A stretch of 64,000 nucleotides of DNA. It comes from CAZJKE01 sp964546585. Lineage in GTDB: Bacteria > Planctomycetota > Phycisphaerae > Phycisphaerales > SM1A02. Location: the NCBI GenBank assembly GCA_964546585.1, contig CAZJKE010000001.1, positions 108,376 to 172,375 of the forward strand. The letters run 5' to 3'. Position 1 is the stretch's first letter; every line of letters starts with the position of its first letter. Shown piece after piece: positions 1 through 8,619 of the stretch. A model generated the notes under the pieces. It was given only the letters and a program-made list of their open reading frames with translations. It made no database searches and was not told the origin of the DNA. The translations under genes were made by a program, and so were the position numbers.

Positions 1-729
1 CCCGTAACGCTCGATGCAGCCGTCGATCTCCTGTCGCTGTTCCTCAAGATGCAGATGCAGGGGCAGCCCCCGCCGTGCTGCCTCGCTTGCCACAGTCAGA
101 AGAGACTCAGGCGGAACCGCCCGAATCGAATGTGCAGCAATGCCAACCCGCTGCATGCAGCCGTCAACCGCTGCCCGCAGCGCATCGACCTGACTCCAGA
201 ACGCGGCCAGATCGGTCGTTTCAAAATGCGCCTGCGCGGGCGAGAGCGGCGTGTCGATGCCCCCACACATGTAACAGGTTTCGAGCAGGACAATGCGGAT
301 GCCGACCTCTGCCGCTGCCTCCAGAACGACTTCATCCGCGGCGAATGGATCTCCGTCGACGTGATGCAGGTAATGAAACTCGCCGACACAAGTGATGCCC
401 GCCTGACGCATTTCGCGGAATGCGCGTACGCACGCAGCATGCAACTGCGGTCGATCCAAGGACTCCACCAGTCCATACATTGCCTCTCGCCATCCCCAGA
501 AGGAATCGCTGCCGGTAGGAAAGACTTCTCCCTGCCCGCGAAGTGCGCGCTGGAACGCATGACTGTGTGTGCTCACGAATCCGGGGATCATCGCGATACC
601 CGGCAACGGATCCGTCACGGCGTCGCGGCCGATCGCAATAATCTCACCGCCCTCAATCGAGATGGACTGCTCCCGTTGAAAGACTCCATCGATCCATGCA
701 AGTTCTGGCCCGTACACACGACCGCTCAT
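1..729 (-). CDS. hutF: Formimidoylglutamate deiminase-like amidohydrolase (partial, C-terminus beyond window)
   Basis: N-terminal 243 residues of an amidohydrolase-superfamily protein; the gene runs off the window start. I translated it directly from the minus strand. It has the metal-binding motif HSHAFQRALRG near residue 65, then SFWGWREAMYG, EFHYLHH, AAHSIRAV and LHLHLEEQ. This series is characteristic of HutF, which hydrolyses N-formimidoyl-L-glutamate to N-formyl-L-glutamate and ammonia in one branch of histidine breakdown. The start ATG overlaps the stop of the upstream M20 peptidase gene (ATGA), so the two are translationally coupled. Other subgroups of the superfamily, such as guanine or cytosine deaminases, fit less well because the HAFQR and EFHYLHH blocks are HutF-like. 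The C-terminal metal ligands cannot be checked. Confidence 0.8.
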   Translation of the reverse strand, partial: MSGRVYGPELAWIDGVFQREQSISIEGGEIIAIGRDAVTDPLPGIAMIPGFVSTHSHAFQRALRGQGEVFPTGSDSFWGWREAMYGLVESLDRPQLHAACVRAFREMRQAGITCVGEFHYLHHVDGDPFAADEVVLEAAAEVGIRIVLLETCYMCGGIDTPLSPAQAHFETTDLAAFWSQVDALRAAVDGCMQRVGIAAHSIRAVPPESLLTVASEAARRGLPLHLHLEEQRQEIDGCIERYG

Positions 730-1871
730 GCAGAACCTCCGCAGAAGTGTTGAACGGCCGACACAATGGTCGCCGCGCACTGTTCCACTTCGGCAATCGG
801 CACGAACTCATCCGGCTTGTGCGCCACGCCGATGTCGCCGGGTCCGTAGAGCACACATTCGAATCCCGCCCGGGACAGATACCCACCGTCAGTGCCATAC
901 GAAACGCCCATGTTTCGATTCTGTCCGGTCTCTTCACAGAGCCATCGGTGAACTTCCGCATCCGCACCTGTCGACATGGCTGGGTTGTCACCCCGCTCCT
1001 CGAGCGTCCATGGATCGCTGCAACTGGCATCAATGACCGCGCGGATTCGGTCCAGTTCCTTTGCCGGACTCTGATCGGGAAGAAGCCGCAGCCCGATGCC
1101 GAGATCACACCCTTCAGGAACGACGTTGATCGCGCTCCCGCCATGGGCGCTTGCCACGGTCAAGATCGGGAACGCTGCTTCGCTGGTGAAGTGTTCGCTG
1201 TCCGGCGTTCGCTCGGAAGCCATGACGCTTCCGAGGTCCGCCAGTGCTACAACTACCCGCGCCGCCGCCTCAACGGCATTGCTGCCGAGGTGCGGTGAAC
1301 CCGTGTGGGCGGAAACACCCTCGATATGGAGTGACAGAGAGATATGCCCTTTGTGCAGGCGGACAACCTCAAGGGATGTTGGCTCGCCAATGATGACGCT
1401 GCGTGGAACAGGCATTGGCAGTTCCGCTTCCGCCACCTGGCGTGCCCCCAATGAGCCAACCTCCTCATCGCATGTCAACAGAAGCGCCAGCGGCGCGGCA
1501 GCAGGATCACACTGCTCCATGGCAGCGATCGCTATGGCGACGAATCCCTTCATGTCGCATGAGCCCCGTGCGGTCCAGCGGTCTTCCTTGCTGGTCAATG
1601 TCCATGGGTCGGATGACCAACGAGCGGCATCGGCGGGAACCGTGTCGACATGACCACATAGGATCAGCCCTCGCCGGTCCTCCCGCGGCGTGCCCTTGAT
1701 GGCCAGCAAATTCACCTTTTCACCGCCGTCCATTGGAATGCGGTGGCACGCCGCGCCGCATGCAGCGAGGCGGTCCTGCACCATGTCCATGAGGGCGAAG
1801 TTGCTTCGATCGCTTGTCGTGTCGAAAGCGATGAGTTCGGCGAGCAGGTCTTTCAGGTGCGATGCGTCCAT
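726..1871 (-). CDS. argE: M20-family acetylornithine deacetylase / N-acyl amino acid deacylase
   Basis: 381-residue M20 metallopeptidase homologue. Metal-site and catalytic blocks appear in the expected order: CGHVDTVP, GSCDMKGF, the CDEEVGS pair of acidic residues, GEPTSLEVVRLHKG, and a C-terminal GVAHKPDEFVP containing the last histidine ligand. The bacterial dimerisation domain lies between them. The family removes acyl groups from N-acyl amino acids in the cytoplasm; the closest pattern is acetylornithine deacetylase (arginine biosynthesis). Its stop overlaps the hutF-like start by 4 bases, so it may instead process N-formylglutamate made by that neighbour; this is inference. The ATG at 1871 was chosen because the alignable protein begins there and only 17 bases separate it from the divergent S9 peptidase gene. 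Reading the frame further upstream runs into noncoding sequence and the gap. Confidence 0.8.
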   Translation of the reverse strand: MDASHLKDLLAELIAFDTTSDRSNFALMDMVQDRLAACGAACHRIPMDGGEKVNLLAIKGTPREDRRGLILCGHVDTVPADAARWSSDPWTLTSKEDRWTARGSCDMKGFVAIAIAAMEQCDPAAAPLALLLTCDEEVGSLGARQVAEAELPMPVPRSVIIGEPTSLEVVRLHKGHISLSLHIEGVSAHTGSPHLGSNAVEAAARVVVALADLGSVMASERTPDSEHFTSEAAFPILTVASAHGGSAINVVPEGCDLGIGLRLLPDQSPAKELDRIRAVIDASCSDPWTLEERGDNPAMSTGADAEVHRWLCEETGQNRNMGVSYGTDGGYLSRAGFECVLYGPGDIGVAHKPDEFVPIAEVEQCAATIVSAVQHFCGGSA

Positions 1872-1888
1872 GAGATGGAGACTATAGG

Positions 1889-3720
1889 ATGCCGTGGATG
1901 AGCAAGCGAAAACCAGTGACGCCGCGTGATCTTGAGAGCCTGGTGTCAGTAGGCAGCCCGCGCATCTCCCCGGATGGGTCGCAGGTGCTCTACACCCACC
2001 GCATTGTCGAGGACAACCGCAACAATGTGTCAATTTGGCTGGCCGATGCAACGCGCAAGCGGCGACCACGATCGTTGACTTCCGGTGGCAAAGACAGCAT
2101 GCCGCGGTGGTCGCCCGACGGTTGTCGAGTCGCATTTGTCCGCGGCGGGGACGAGGGAAGCCAGATCTACCTGCTTGAGATGGCTGGCGGTGATGCCATG
2201 CAATTGACCGCTTTCGACGAGGGATCCATCTCAGCCCTCGAGTGGAGCCCCGCNNNNNNNNNNNNNNNNNNNNNNNNNNNNNNNNNNNNNNNNNNNNNNN
2301 NNNNNNNNNNNNNNNNNNNNNNNNNNNNNNNNNNNNNNNNNNNNNNNNNNNNNACAAACGCGCATTGGTAGACGCACGATCAACCAGGATCGTCATTGCC
2401 GATGTAGAGACGGGGAAGGCCGCAACGCTTCCCGACCTTCCTCGCGGGCCAAAGACCGGCGTGCAGTGGTCACCGAATGGACGCTACTTGGCGTGGGCAG
2501 GCAGGGAAGGCGAGGACGCTTCCTACAGTTCTGAGAATCTGGAGCTCTTTGTCGCAAGCGCAATAACAGGCAAGGCCAAGAGTTTGACCAGCGGACTTGA
2601 CCGATGCCTCATGACCGCGACGCTTGCAGATACTGGTGATGTCTCCTTTGATCCAGCGATTCGCTGGACCGGCGACAGTAACTCGCTGCTTGTTCAAATT
2701 GGCTGGCATGGCGAGGCGCACATCTGCCGCATACCGCGAAAGGGCGGATCGCTCACGCCGCTCACAAGCGGGCATGCAGTACACATGCTCGGGAACCTCT
2801 CCCGTGACGGACGGCGAGTTGCGATTATCCGCAGCATGGCAACCGAGCCGCCGGAGATCTTTGTCGGACGCCTCGGCGCCCGCAGCCTGACACTCGCGCA
2901 GGTCACTCATGAGAACACGCAGTGGTGCAAGGACCATGCAACTTCCTCACCGCGACAGAAGTGGATTCGAAGCGAAGACGGCACACGCATTCACTGTTGG
3001 ATCATGCCTCCGCCGCAAGGCGTAAAGAGCAGTCGGCCTGCCGTCCTGCAGATTCACGGCGGTCCGCACGCACAATATGGCTGGGCGTTTTTTCACGAAT
3101 TCCAATGTCTCGCGTCAGCCGGCTACACCGTCGTGTACGCAAACCCGCGGGGGTCGAAAGGGTACGGGAGAGATCACTGTGCGGCCATCCGCAACGACTG
3201 GGGCGGCGCAGACTGGGTCGACATGCAGGCTGTGATTGCCATGATGGAGAAACTCCCCGGAGTCAACCGCAGGAACATGGGCGTAATGGGGGGAAGTTAC
3301 GGCGGGTACATGACGAACTGGATCGTCGGTCACACCGACGTATTCCGCGCGGCGATCACCGACCGTTGTGTTTCCAATCTGGTGTCCATGGGTGGCAACA
3401 GCGACTTCCCCGACAAGGAAGACGGGTTCTTCGGCGGGAACTTCTGGAGCAGGCCGGAGGATCGGTGGCGGCAAAGTCCCATTCGCCACTTCGGCAATGT
3501 GACAACACCCATGCTCATCATCCATAGCGAAGGTGATCTGCGTTGCAACATTGAACAAGGGGAAGAGGTGTTTGCCGCGCTCAGGCTGCAGGGTGTCGTG
3601 GCGAGGTTTGTCCGTTACCCGCGTTCAACAAGCCATGGATTCAGCCGAGGTGGAGCCCCGGACATGCGACTGCATCGCCTTGGCGAGATCTTACGGTGGT
3701 GGAAACAGTATCTTCGTTGA
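1889..3720 (+). CDS. S9 family peptidase (acylaminoacyl-peptidase-like), interrupted by an assembly gap
   Basis: Two-domain serine peptidase. The N-terminal part shows beta-propeller repeats of the WD40-like PD40/TolB type (ISPDGSQVLYT, WSPDGCRVAFV, WSPNGRYLAWA). The C-terminal alpha/beta-hydrolase domain has the nucleophile elbow GGSYGGYM (Ser codon 3295-3297), the Asp in HSEGDLRCN and the His in STSHGFSRGG. These proteins remove acylated residues or cleave short peptides, usually in the cytoplasm; no signal peptide is visible. The 100-N gap at 2254-2353 falls in the propeller: residues before it are read in frame 2 and after it in frame 1, so the missing length should be 2 modulo 3 if the gene is intact. 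About 120 residues precede and 455 follow the gap; compared with usual family lengths roughly 70-100 residues are missing. ATG 1898 is an alternative start. Confidence 0.85.
2254..2353. other. Assembly gap (100 N)
   Basis: Run of exactly 100 N, the conventional placeholder for a scaffold gap of unknown length. The flanks do not repeat each other, so real sequence from the S9 peptidase propeller is missing here. Confidence 0.97.
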
Positions 3721-3757
3721 TTCGGCGGGCTGGTTCTGCGACAATGCGGCACCTGCG

Positions 3758-4360
3758 ATGACGACTATCGAATCCAATCCGATGACGACCGACGAAGCAG
3801 CCATGGCCCATGTGCGTGGACTTCTGGAGTTCATTGGCGAAGACCCGACACGCGAGGGGCTGCGAAAGACACCCCACCGCGTCATCAATGCCATGCGCGA
3901 CCACTTCGCGGGATATGCCGAAGACCCCCACGCGTACCTTGCCAAGACATTTTCCGAAGTCGAGGGCTACAACGAACTGGTCGTTGTTTCCGACATCGAA
4001 CTGCACAGTCATTGCGAACATCACATGGTGCCATTTGTAGGCAAGGCTCATGTTGCCTACATCCCAAACGGGCGGGTGGTGGGCCTGTCGAAGATCGCGC
4101 GGGTCGTCGATGCCTATGCCAAGCGATTGCAGGTGCAGGAGAAACTGACTGCCCAGATCGCCGACACGCTCAACGAATGTCTGCAGCCCCAGGGTGTCGC
4201 CGTGATCCTCAAGTGTCGCCACTTCTGCATGTGCTACCGCGGCGTCAAGAAGGCCGAGAGTTGGACAACGACCAGCAAACTGCATGGGTTATTCATGAAC
4301 AACCCGGCAACCCGGATGGAATTGTTCACCCTTATTGGCAGCGGTTCGAGCGGTGGCTGA
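3758..4360 (+). CDS. folE: GTP cyclohydrolase I
   Basis: 200-residue enzyme converting GTP to 7,8-dihydroneopterin triphosphate, first step of tetrahydrofolate (and some pterin or queuosine) synthesis. The zinc and active-site blocks are clear: HSHCEHHMVPF, GLSKIARVVDAYAKRLQVQE, and CRHFCMCYRGVKK containing the second zinc cysteine. EDPTREGLRKTPHR near the N-terminus is also a family signature. ATG 3758 is chosen; ATG 3782 (eight codons later) is equally possible, and longer reading upstream overlaps the S9 peptidase. The stop overlaps the GTG start of the BtpA-family gene, implying coupling. Folate genes recur in the window (folD near 61.8 kb), but not in one operon. Confidence 0.95.
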   Translation: MTTIESNPMTTDEAAMAHVRGLLEFIGEDPTREGLRKTPHRVINAMRDHFAGYAEDPHAYLAKTFSEVEGYNELVVVSDIELHSHCEHHMVPFVGKAHVAYIPNGRVVGLSKIARVVDAYAKRLQVQEKLTAQIADTLNECLQPQGVAVILKCRHFCMCYRGVKKAESWTTTSKLHGLFMNNPATRMELFTLIGSGSSGG

Positions 4361-5159
4361 CTTCCTGAAGATCCTTGCCGCCGACAACGCCGTCATCGGC
4401 ATGGTGCATCTTCAGGCACTGCCGGGCACTGCACGGAGTTCTGAACCGGTGTCCCAGATTGTCAACGGAGCGGTTGAGGAAGCCCGTCGGCTGGCCGACC
4501 TTGGCTTTGATGCCGTTCTTATTGAGAACATGCACGACACGCCCTATCTGATGCGAGAGGTTGGGCCGGAGATTGTTGCGGCAATGACGGCAGCGACAAC
4601 CGCGGTCGTGGACGCAATCTCACTGCCGGTCGGTGTACAAGTACTGGCTGGCGCCAACATCGCGGCCCTTGCCGTCGCCCAGGCCAGCGGCGGCGCATTC
4701 ATTCGGGCCGAGGGATTCGCATTTGCGTCGATCGCCGATGAAGGTGTCATGGATGTCGCCGATGCAGGCCCGCTTCTTCGGGAACGGCGGAGAATCGACG
4801 CCGGGGAAATCGCCATTCTGGCCGACATTCAGAAGAAACACTCCTCCCATGCGATTACTGCAGACCTCACCATCGGTGACCACGCCCGCGGAGCGGCATT
4901 CATGGGTGCCGATGGGGTCGTTGTCACCGGCAACCACACTGGCCATGCAGTTGATCCTCAGCAGCTCCGCGAGGCTCGCGGCGCGGCAGATGTGCCGGTC
5001 GTTGTGGGGTCGGGCGTGACGCCGGAGAATATTCAGGGCCTGTTCCACCATGCAGACGCGGTGATTGTGGGATCGTCCATCAAACGCGATGGGGACTGGC
5101 GGAACGCAATCGACACCGAACGATGTCGAGACCTCATGAACGCTGCGACAGCGTTGTAA
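4353..5159 (+). CDS. BtpA/SgcQ family protein
   Basis: 268-residue TIM-barrel-like protein of the BtpA family: GMVHLQALPG at the N-terminus, DLGFDAVLIENMHD, GVQVLAGAN, EGFAFASIADEG, ADLTIGDHARGA and VVVGSGVTPENI. In cyanobacteria BtpA is linked to photosystem I stability; elsewhere (SgcQ-like) the function is not established, so no reaction is assigned. The start chosen is GTG 4353, which overlaps the folE stop; TTG 4335 would add six residues. The 3' end overlaps the convergent kbl gene by 26 bases. No signal peptide is seen. Confidence 0.8.
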   Translation: MADFLKILAADNAVIGMVHLQALPGTARSSEPVSQIVNGAVEEARRLADLGFDAVLIENMHDTPYLMREVGPEIVAAMTAATTAVVDAISLPVGVQVLAGANIAALAVAQASGGAFIRAEGFAFASIADEGVMDVADAGPLLRERRRIDAGEIAILADIQKKHSSHAITADLTIGDHARGAAFMGADGVVVTGNHTGHAVDPQQLREARGAADVPVVVGSGVTPENIQGLFHHADAVIVGSSIKRDGDWRNAIDTERCRDLMNAATAL

Positions 5160-6360
5160 GCGCGGCGATCAGTCGATCCAGATGTTCCTGCTCGTGGGCG
5201 GCGGAAATCTGCACGCGGATACGCGCGGTGCCCTCCGGTACGACGGGATAGCCGAACCCAATGGCGAATACGCCCATGTCCAGAAGTTCGTTGCTCATGG
5301 AAATCGCCTGCGCCGTCTCGCCAACGATGATTGGGCAGATCGCAGTCGGCGAAGCGAGCACCTCGAAACCAGTCCCGCCGATGCCGGCTCTTGCATAGGC
5401 GACATTGTCCCTCAGCCTCTGCACCAGCGATGGATTGGTGTCGAGCGTGTCAATAGCAGTCTTGGCGGAACACGCAACCGTCACCGGGAGCGCGTTGGAA
5501 AAAAGCGTTGGACGGCCGCGCTGAATCAGCAGGTCGACTGCTTCCTTGCGGCCGGCGACATATCCTCCCGCTCCACCGCCAAGCGCCTTGCCGAGTGTGC
5601 CGGTGAAGATGTCGATGTCGCTGCCGGAAAGGCCCCAGTGTTCATGTGTGCCGCGGCCGGTTTCGCCGAGAACACCGGTCCCGTGCGAGTCGTCGACCAC
5701 GAGCACCGCGGCAAACTCATCACAAAGAGATCGGATGTCGACAAGGTTGGCAATGTCGCCCTCCATGGAAAACACACCGTCCGTCACGACGAAGACCACA
5801 CCACCTTCGTCTCGCTTCTGCATCGCCTTCTGCAGCGATTCTCGAAGTGACTCCATGTCGCTGTGCTTGTAGACAATCCGAGAGACGCCGCGATGCATGG
5901 CGGCGGTCAGTCGCATCGAGTCGATGATGCAGGCATGGTTCAGTTCATCAGAGACAATGACATCTCCGTCTTCGCAAAGCGTCGGAAATGTGGCCTCGGT
6001 AGCGTTCCAGCACGACACAAAGGTGTAGGCCGAATCGACACCCAGAAACGAGGCAATGCGATCCTCCAACTGTTCATGCGGAACAAATGTGCCGCAGATG
6101 AAACGGACGGATGCCGTGCCGCCGCCGTAGGTGCGAAGCCCCTCGATGCCCGCCTCAACCACATCGGGGTGATTGGCAAGACCGAGGTAGTTATTCGAAC
6201 AGAAGCAGTCGACCTTTCCGCGGCCGCGAATTGTGATGGCCGGGCCCATGGGGCCTTCAATCATCTGCAGGTGTTTTCGCTGACCTGTCTCGTCCAGGTG
6301 TTCGAGGATCTTTTCGGTTCGCGTTGGGAAGATGCTCTGCACATCGGCTGGGGTCGTCAC
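5134..6360 (-). CDS. kbl: Glycine C-acetyltransferase (2-amino-3-ketobutyrate CoA ligase)
   Basis: 408-residue PLP enzyme of the alpha-oxoamine synthase group. It cleaves 2-amino-3-ketobutyrate with CoA to glycine and acetyl-CoA. Signatures: FCSNNYLGLANHP, RFICGTFVPHEQLE, DELNHACIIDSMR, VVDDSHGTGVLGE and the PLP lysine in FTGTLGKALGGGAGGY. The GTG start at 6360 overlaps the tdh stop (GTGA), which fixes the start and indicates coupled translation. Together with tdh it forms the complete two-step conversion of threonine to glycine. A closely related 8-amino-7-oxononanoate synthase (BioF) is possible by fold, but the tdh partner argues for Kbl. Confidence 0.92.
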   Translation of the reverse strand: MTTPADVQSIFPTRTEKILEHLDETGQRKHLQMIEGPMGPAITIRGRGKVDCFCSNNYLGLANHPDVVEAGIEGLRTYGGGTASVRFICGTFVPHEQLEDRIASFLGVDSAYTFVSCWNATEATFPTLCEDGDVIVSDELNHACIIDSMRLTAAMHRGVSRIVYKHSDMESLRESLQKAMQKRDEGGVVFVVTDGVFSMEGDIANLVDIRSLCDEFAAVLVVDDSHGTGVLGETGRGTHEHWGLSGSDIDIFTGTLGKALGGGAGGYVAGRKEAVDLLIQRGRPTLFSNALPVTVACSAKTAIDTLDTNPSLVQRLRDNVAYARAGIGGTGFEVLASPTAICPIIVGETAQAISMSNELLDMGVFAIGFGYPVVPEGTARIRVQISAAHEQEHLDRLIAALTTLSQRS

Positions 6361-7472
6361 GCTTGTTCCCGCCCGTAGGTTGCTCGGATGCCGGGTACCA
6401 AGTACGCATCGAAGGCCTGTTGCAATGTCCAATGCGGCTTGAACCCCCAATCATCGCATGCGGCAGTTGTATCGACCGCTTCGGGCCAGGAATCGACCAT
6501 GGCCTGTCTGCGGGGATCCGGTGCGTAGGAAATGTCCGCGTCCGGGAAGTACTGCAGCACAAGTTCAGCGACCTCAGCCGCTGATGGGTTGAAACTGGCA
6601 ATGTTGTAGACCGCCCGCGTGAGGCACACCGGATCAGCGGCGGCGAGCTGCAGCGTGACATGCACCGCCTCGGGCATTGTCATGAATGGGATTCGCGTGT
6701 CGGGGCGGACGAAGCATCGGTATGGTTGGCCCCGGGCCGCGGCGTGCAGCATCTCCGGGACAAAGTCGCTTGTGCCGCCGGTTGGTACCGTGTCGGCGGA
6801 AATGAGCCCGGGATACCGGATGCAGCGAAAGTCAACGAGGCCAGCGACGCCGTCGGTTGCCAATTGCCTGTAATTGCGGGCGTAGTAGCGGCCGAGATTC
6901 TCGCAATAGAGTTTGTTGCACCCGTACATTGTTCGCGGTGCGGTGAATTCCGCCTCGCCAACGGCGCCGGCCCTTGCCTTCTCTGCCGGCGACTTGAAGC
7001 CGTAGACGGCGATTGAACTTGGAAAAATCACCTTGACCGGTTCGCCGTGCATGCGAGCCTGTTCTGCAGCCAATTGCAGGATGTTGACCGTGCCGTTGAC
7101 ATTGACTTGATGGGCGACCTCCGGGGCGAACTCCGCTCTGGTGCTGAGCACTGCCGCGAGGTGGAAAATATCGGTGACGCGGTACATGGAAAGGAGCCGA
7201 TCCATGGCTTCGCGATCGCACACATCGACCTGAGAGGTGCCGGTACAGGCGTCGCGGATGGACTGATCCAACTCGCGCAGGTCCGTAGCAACGATGTCAT
7301 CCCCCCCGCTCTTCCCCATCGCCTTGATAAGCCCATGTCCAACCTCTCCCCCGGCACCGGTGATGAACACCACCGGGGTCCTTGGCTGCCCAAGCGTCCC
7401 GCCTTGTTCCGTCGAGGCCGATTCCCGCGATTCTCTCTCAATTCGGTCCATCGCTCCCATTGTACGCCCCAT
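6357..7472 (-). CDS. tdh: L-threonine 3-dehydrogenase, SDR (NAD-epimerase-like) type
   Basis: 371-residue extended short-chain dehydrogenase. The Rossmann glycine motif is ITGAGGEVGHGL (near residue 36), the active site Tyr-x3-Lys is MYGCNKLYCENL, and FPSSIAVYG, FRCIRYPGLIS and GGTSDFVPEM are typical of the SDR-type threonine dehydrogenases that oxidise L-threonine to 2-amino-3-ketobutyrate with NAD+. The immediately downstream, overlapping kbl gene supports this function over UDP-sugar epimerisation. The ATG at 7472 is preceded by AAGGAG close upstream, which favours this start despite a roughly 30-residue charged extension before the Rossmann fold. A perfect inverted repeat lies upstream in the divergent spacer. 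Confidence 0.88.
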   Translation of the reverse strand: MGRTMGAMDRIERESRESASTEQGGTLGQPRTPVVFITGAGGEVGHGLIKAMGKSGGDDIVATDLRELDQSIRDACTGTSQVDVCDREAMDRLLSMYRVTDIFHLAAVLSTRAEFAPEVAHQVNVNGTVNILQLAAEQARMHGEPVKVIFPSSIAVYGFKSPAEKARAGAVGEAEFTAPRTMYGCNKLYCENLGRYYARNYRQLATDGVAGLVDFRCIRYPGLISADTVPTGGTSDFVPEMLHAAARGQPYRCFVRPDTRIPFMTMPEAVHVTLQLAAADPVCLTRAVYNIASFNPSAAEVAELVLQYFPDADISYAPDPRRQAMVDSWPEAVDTTAACDDWGFKPHWTLQQAFDAYLVPGIRATYGREQA

Positions 7473-7508
7473 CTTCTCCTTGCTCCGCCTGCCTCCTGGC
7501 CGCCCCCT

Positions 7509-7523
7509 TTGTGACTGTCACAA
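7509..7523. promoter_or_regulatory. Perfect 15-bp inverted repeat, candidate operator between tdh and a glycosyltransferase
   Basis: TTGTGACTGTCACAA reads as 7-1-7 dyad symmetry. It lies 36 bases upstream of tdh and 17 bases upstream of the divergent glycosyltransferase start. The half-sites resemble TGTGA/TCACA, but their spacing is three bases rather than the six of Crp sites, so no regulator is named. Confidence 0.4.
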
Positions 7524-7540
7524 TTGGGTATGGTGCGGTG

Positions 7541-8290
7541 ATGATGGAGGCTGTTGAGTTGAGCGTGGTAGTGCCCGCCCACAATGAGGAGGGGAATGTG
7601 AGGCCGTTGGTGGAGGAGATTGTGGCTGCGGTTGACCCCTGCTGCGACAGTTTCGAGATCATCGTGGCAGATGATGCCTCTACGGACGGGACGCTGGCGG
7701 CGTTGAAGGAACTTCAGGCCACAGAGCCCCGACTGCGAATCCTGCACCTCCCACCGCCTCCAAAGGGAGGGGGAAACGGGCAATCCGCAGCCTTCAAGGC
7801 GGCTTTTTCCGCATGTCGGGGGCCGATCGTGGCGGTATTGGATGCCGATTTGCAGAACAACCCCGCGGACCTCCCGGCCATGCTCGAATTGCTCCGCACA
7901 TCCGGAGCTGATTTCATCCAGGGAGACCGATCGGCATCGCGGGCCGATGGAGCCATTCGCCGGCTCTCCTCCTGGGTCGGGCGTTCCTTCAGACGGCTGC
8001 TACTTGGCGATTCGATCAAGGACACTGGCTGCTCCCTGCGAGTCATGCGACGGGATATCGCGACCGCCCTTCCACTGGAGTTTCGCGGCATGCACCGCTT
8101 TATTCCGCTGACAGCCCGCCATATGGGATACAGAGTCGTGGAGATGCCCGTAGCCCATCGCCTCCGAAATGCAGGGGATTCCAAGTACGGGATGCTCAAC
8201 CGCGCCATCCCGGGCTTGGTCGATTGCGTCGCCATGCGATGGATGCGCAAGCGACGCCGAGCGACAGGTGCTGAGGAGATCAAGTCATGA
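7541..8290 (+). CDS. Family 2 glycosyltransferase (dolichyl-phosphate mannosyltransferase-like)
   Basis: 249-residue GT-A fold enzyme: LSVVVPAHNEEGNVRPLVEE at the N-terminus, the nucleotide-binding IIVADDASTDGT, the metal-binding DADLQNNP and the acceptor-site block KDTGCSLRVMRRD. There is no obvious C-terminal membrane pair, so it resembles the soluble DPM1-like polyprenyl-phosphate sugar transferases. These transfer a hexose from a nucleotide sugar to a lipid phosphate at the inner membrane face. The stop overlaps the start of the next membrane gene by 4 bases, so the two probably act together in envelope glycolipid synthesis. ATG 7541 is followed directly by a second ATG; earlier codons overlap the divergent tdh promoter. 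Confidence 0.85.
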   Translation: MMEAVELSVVVPAHNEEGNVRPLVEEIVAAVDPCCDSFEIIVADDASTDGTLAALKELQATEPRLRILHLPPPPKGGGNGQSAAFKAAFSACRGPIVAVLDADLQNNPADLPAMLELLRTSGADFIQGDRSASRADGAIRRLSSWVGRSFRRLLLGDSIKDTGCSLRVMRRDIATALPLEFRGMHRFIPLTARHMGYRVVEMPVAHRLRNAGDSKYGMLNRAIPGLVDCVAMRWMRKRRRATGAEEIKS

Positions 8291-8619
8291 TCGCCGCTGC
8301 AACCGACACCTCATGGTCCCAGTGGCTCTACGAATGGGCCGAAATTGACGGCACCTGGGAACTCTTCGTCATTGCCTTTGGCCTGCTCGCGCAAACAACA
8401 TTCTTCCTGCGTTGGATCGTTCAGTGGTTCTCCAGCGAACGCCGCGGCGAGAGCCACATACCGGTTGCGTTCTGGTGGCTCAGCCTCAGCGGCGCATCAA
8501 TGCTCTTTGTCTACTTCGCCATTCGCGGCGAACCGGTGGGCATGCTCGGGCAGTCAGTGGGGTGGGTCGTGTATTCGCGGAACCTGGTGCTCATCAAACG
8601 CAACTCCGACGCGGCATGA
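8287..8619 (+). CDS. Lipid-A-disaccharide synthase N-terminal domain-like membrane protein
   Basis: 110-residue membrane protein with three hydrophobic segments (around residues 25-45, 58-75 and 80-98) and the block TTFFLRWIVQWFSSERR followed by IPVAFWWLSLSGA. This is the small LAB_N domain, found alone or fused to LpxB and commonly encoded beside DPM1-like glycosyltransferases. Its biochemical role is not settled; a part in lipid-linked sugar handling is inferred from context. It overlaps the glycosyltransferase upstream (ATGA) and rlmN downstream (ATGA). Confidence 0.8.
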   Translation: MIAAATDTSWSQWLYEWAEIDGTWELFVIAFGLLAQTTFFLRWIVQWFSSERRGESHIPVAFWWLSLSGASMLFVYFAIRGEPVGMLGQSVGWVVYSRNLVLIKRNSDAA

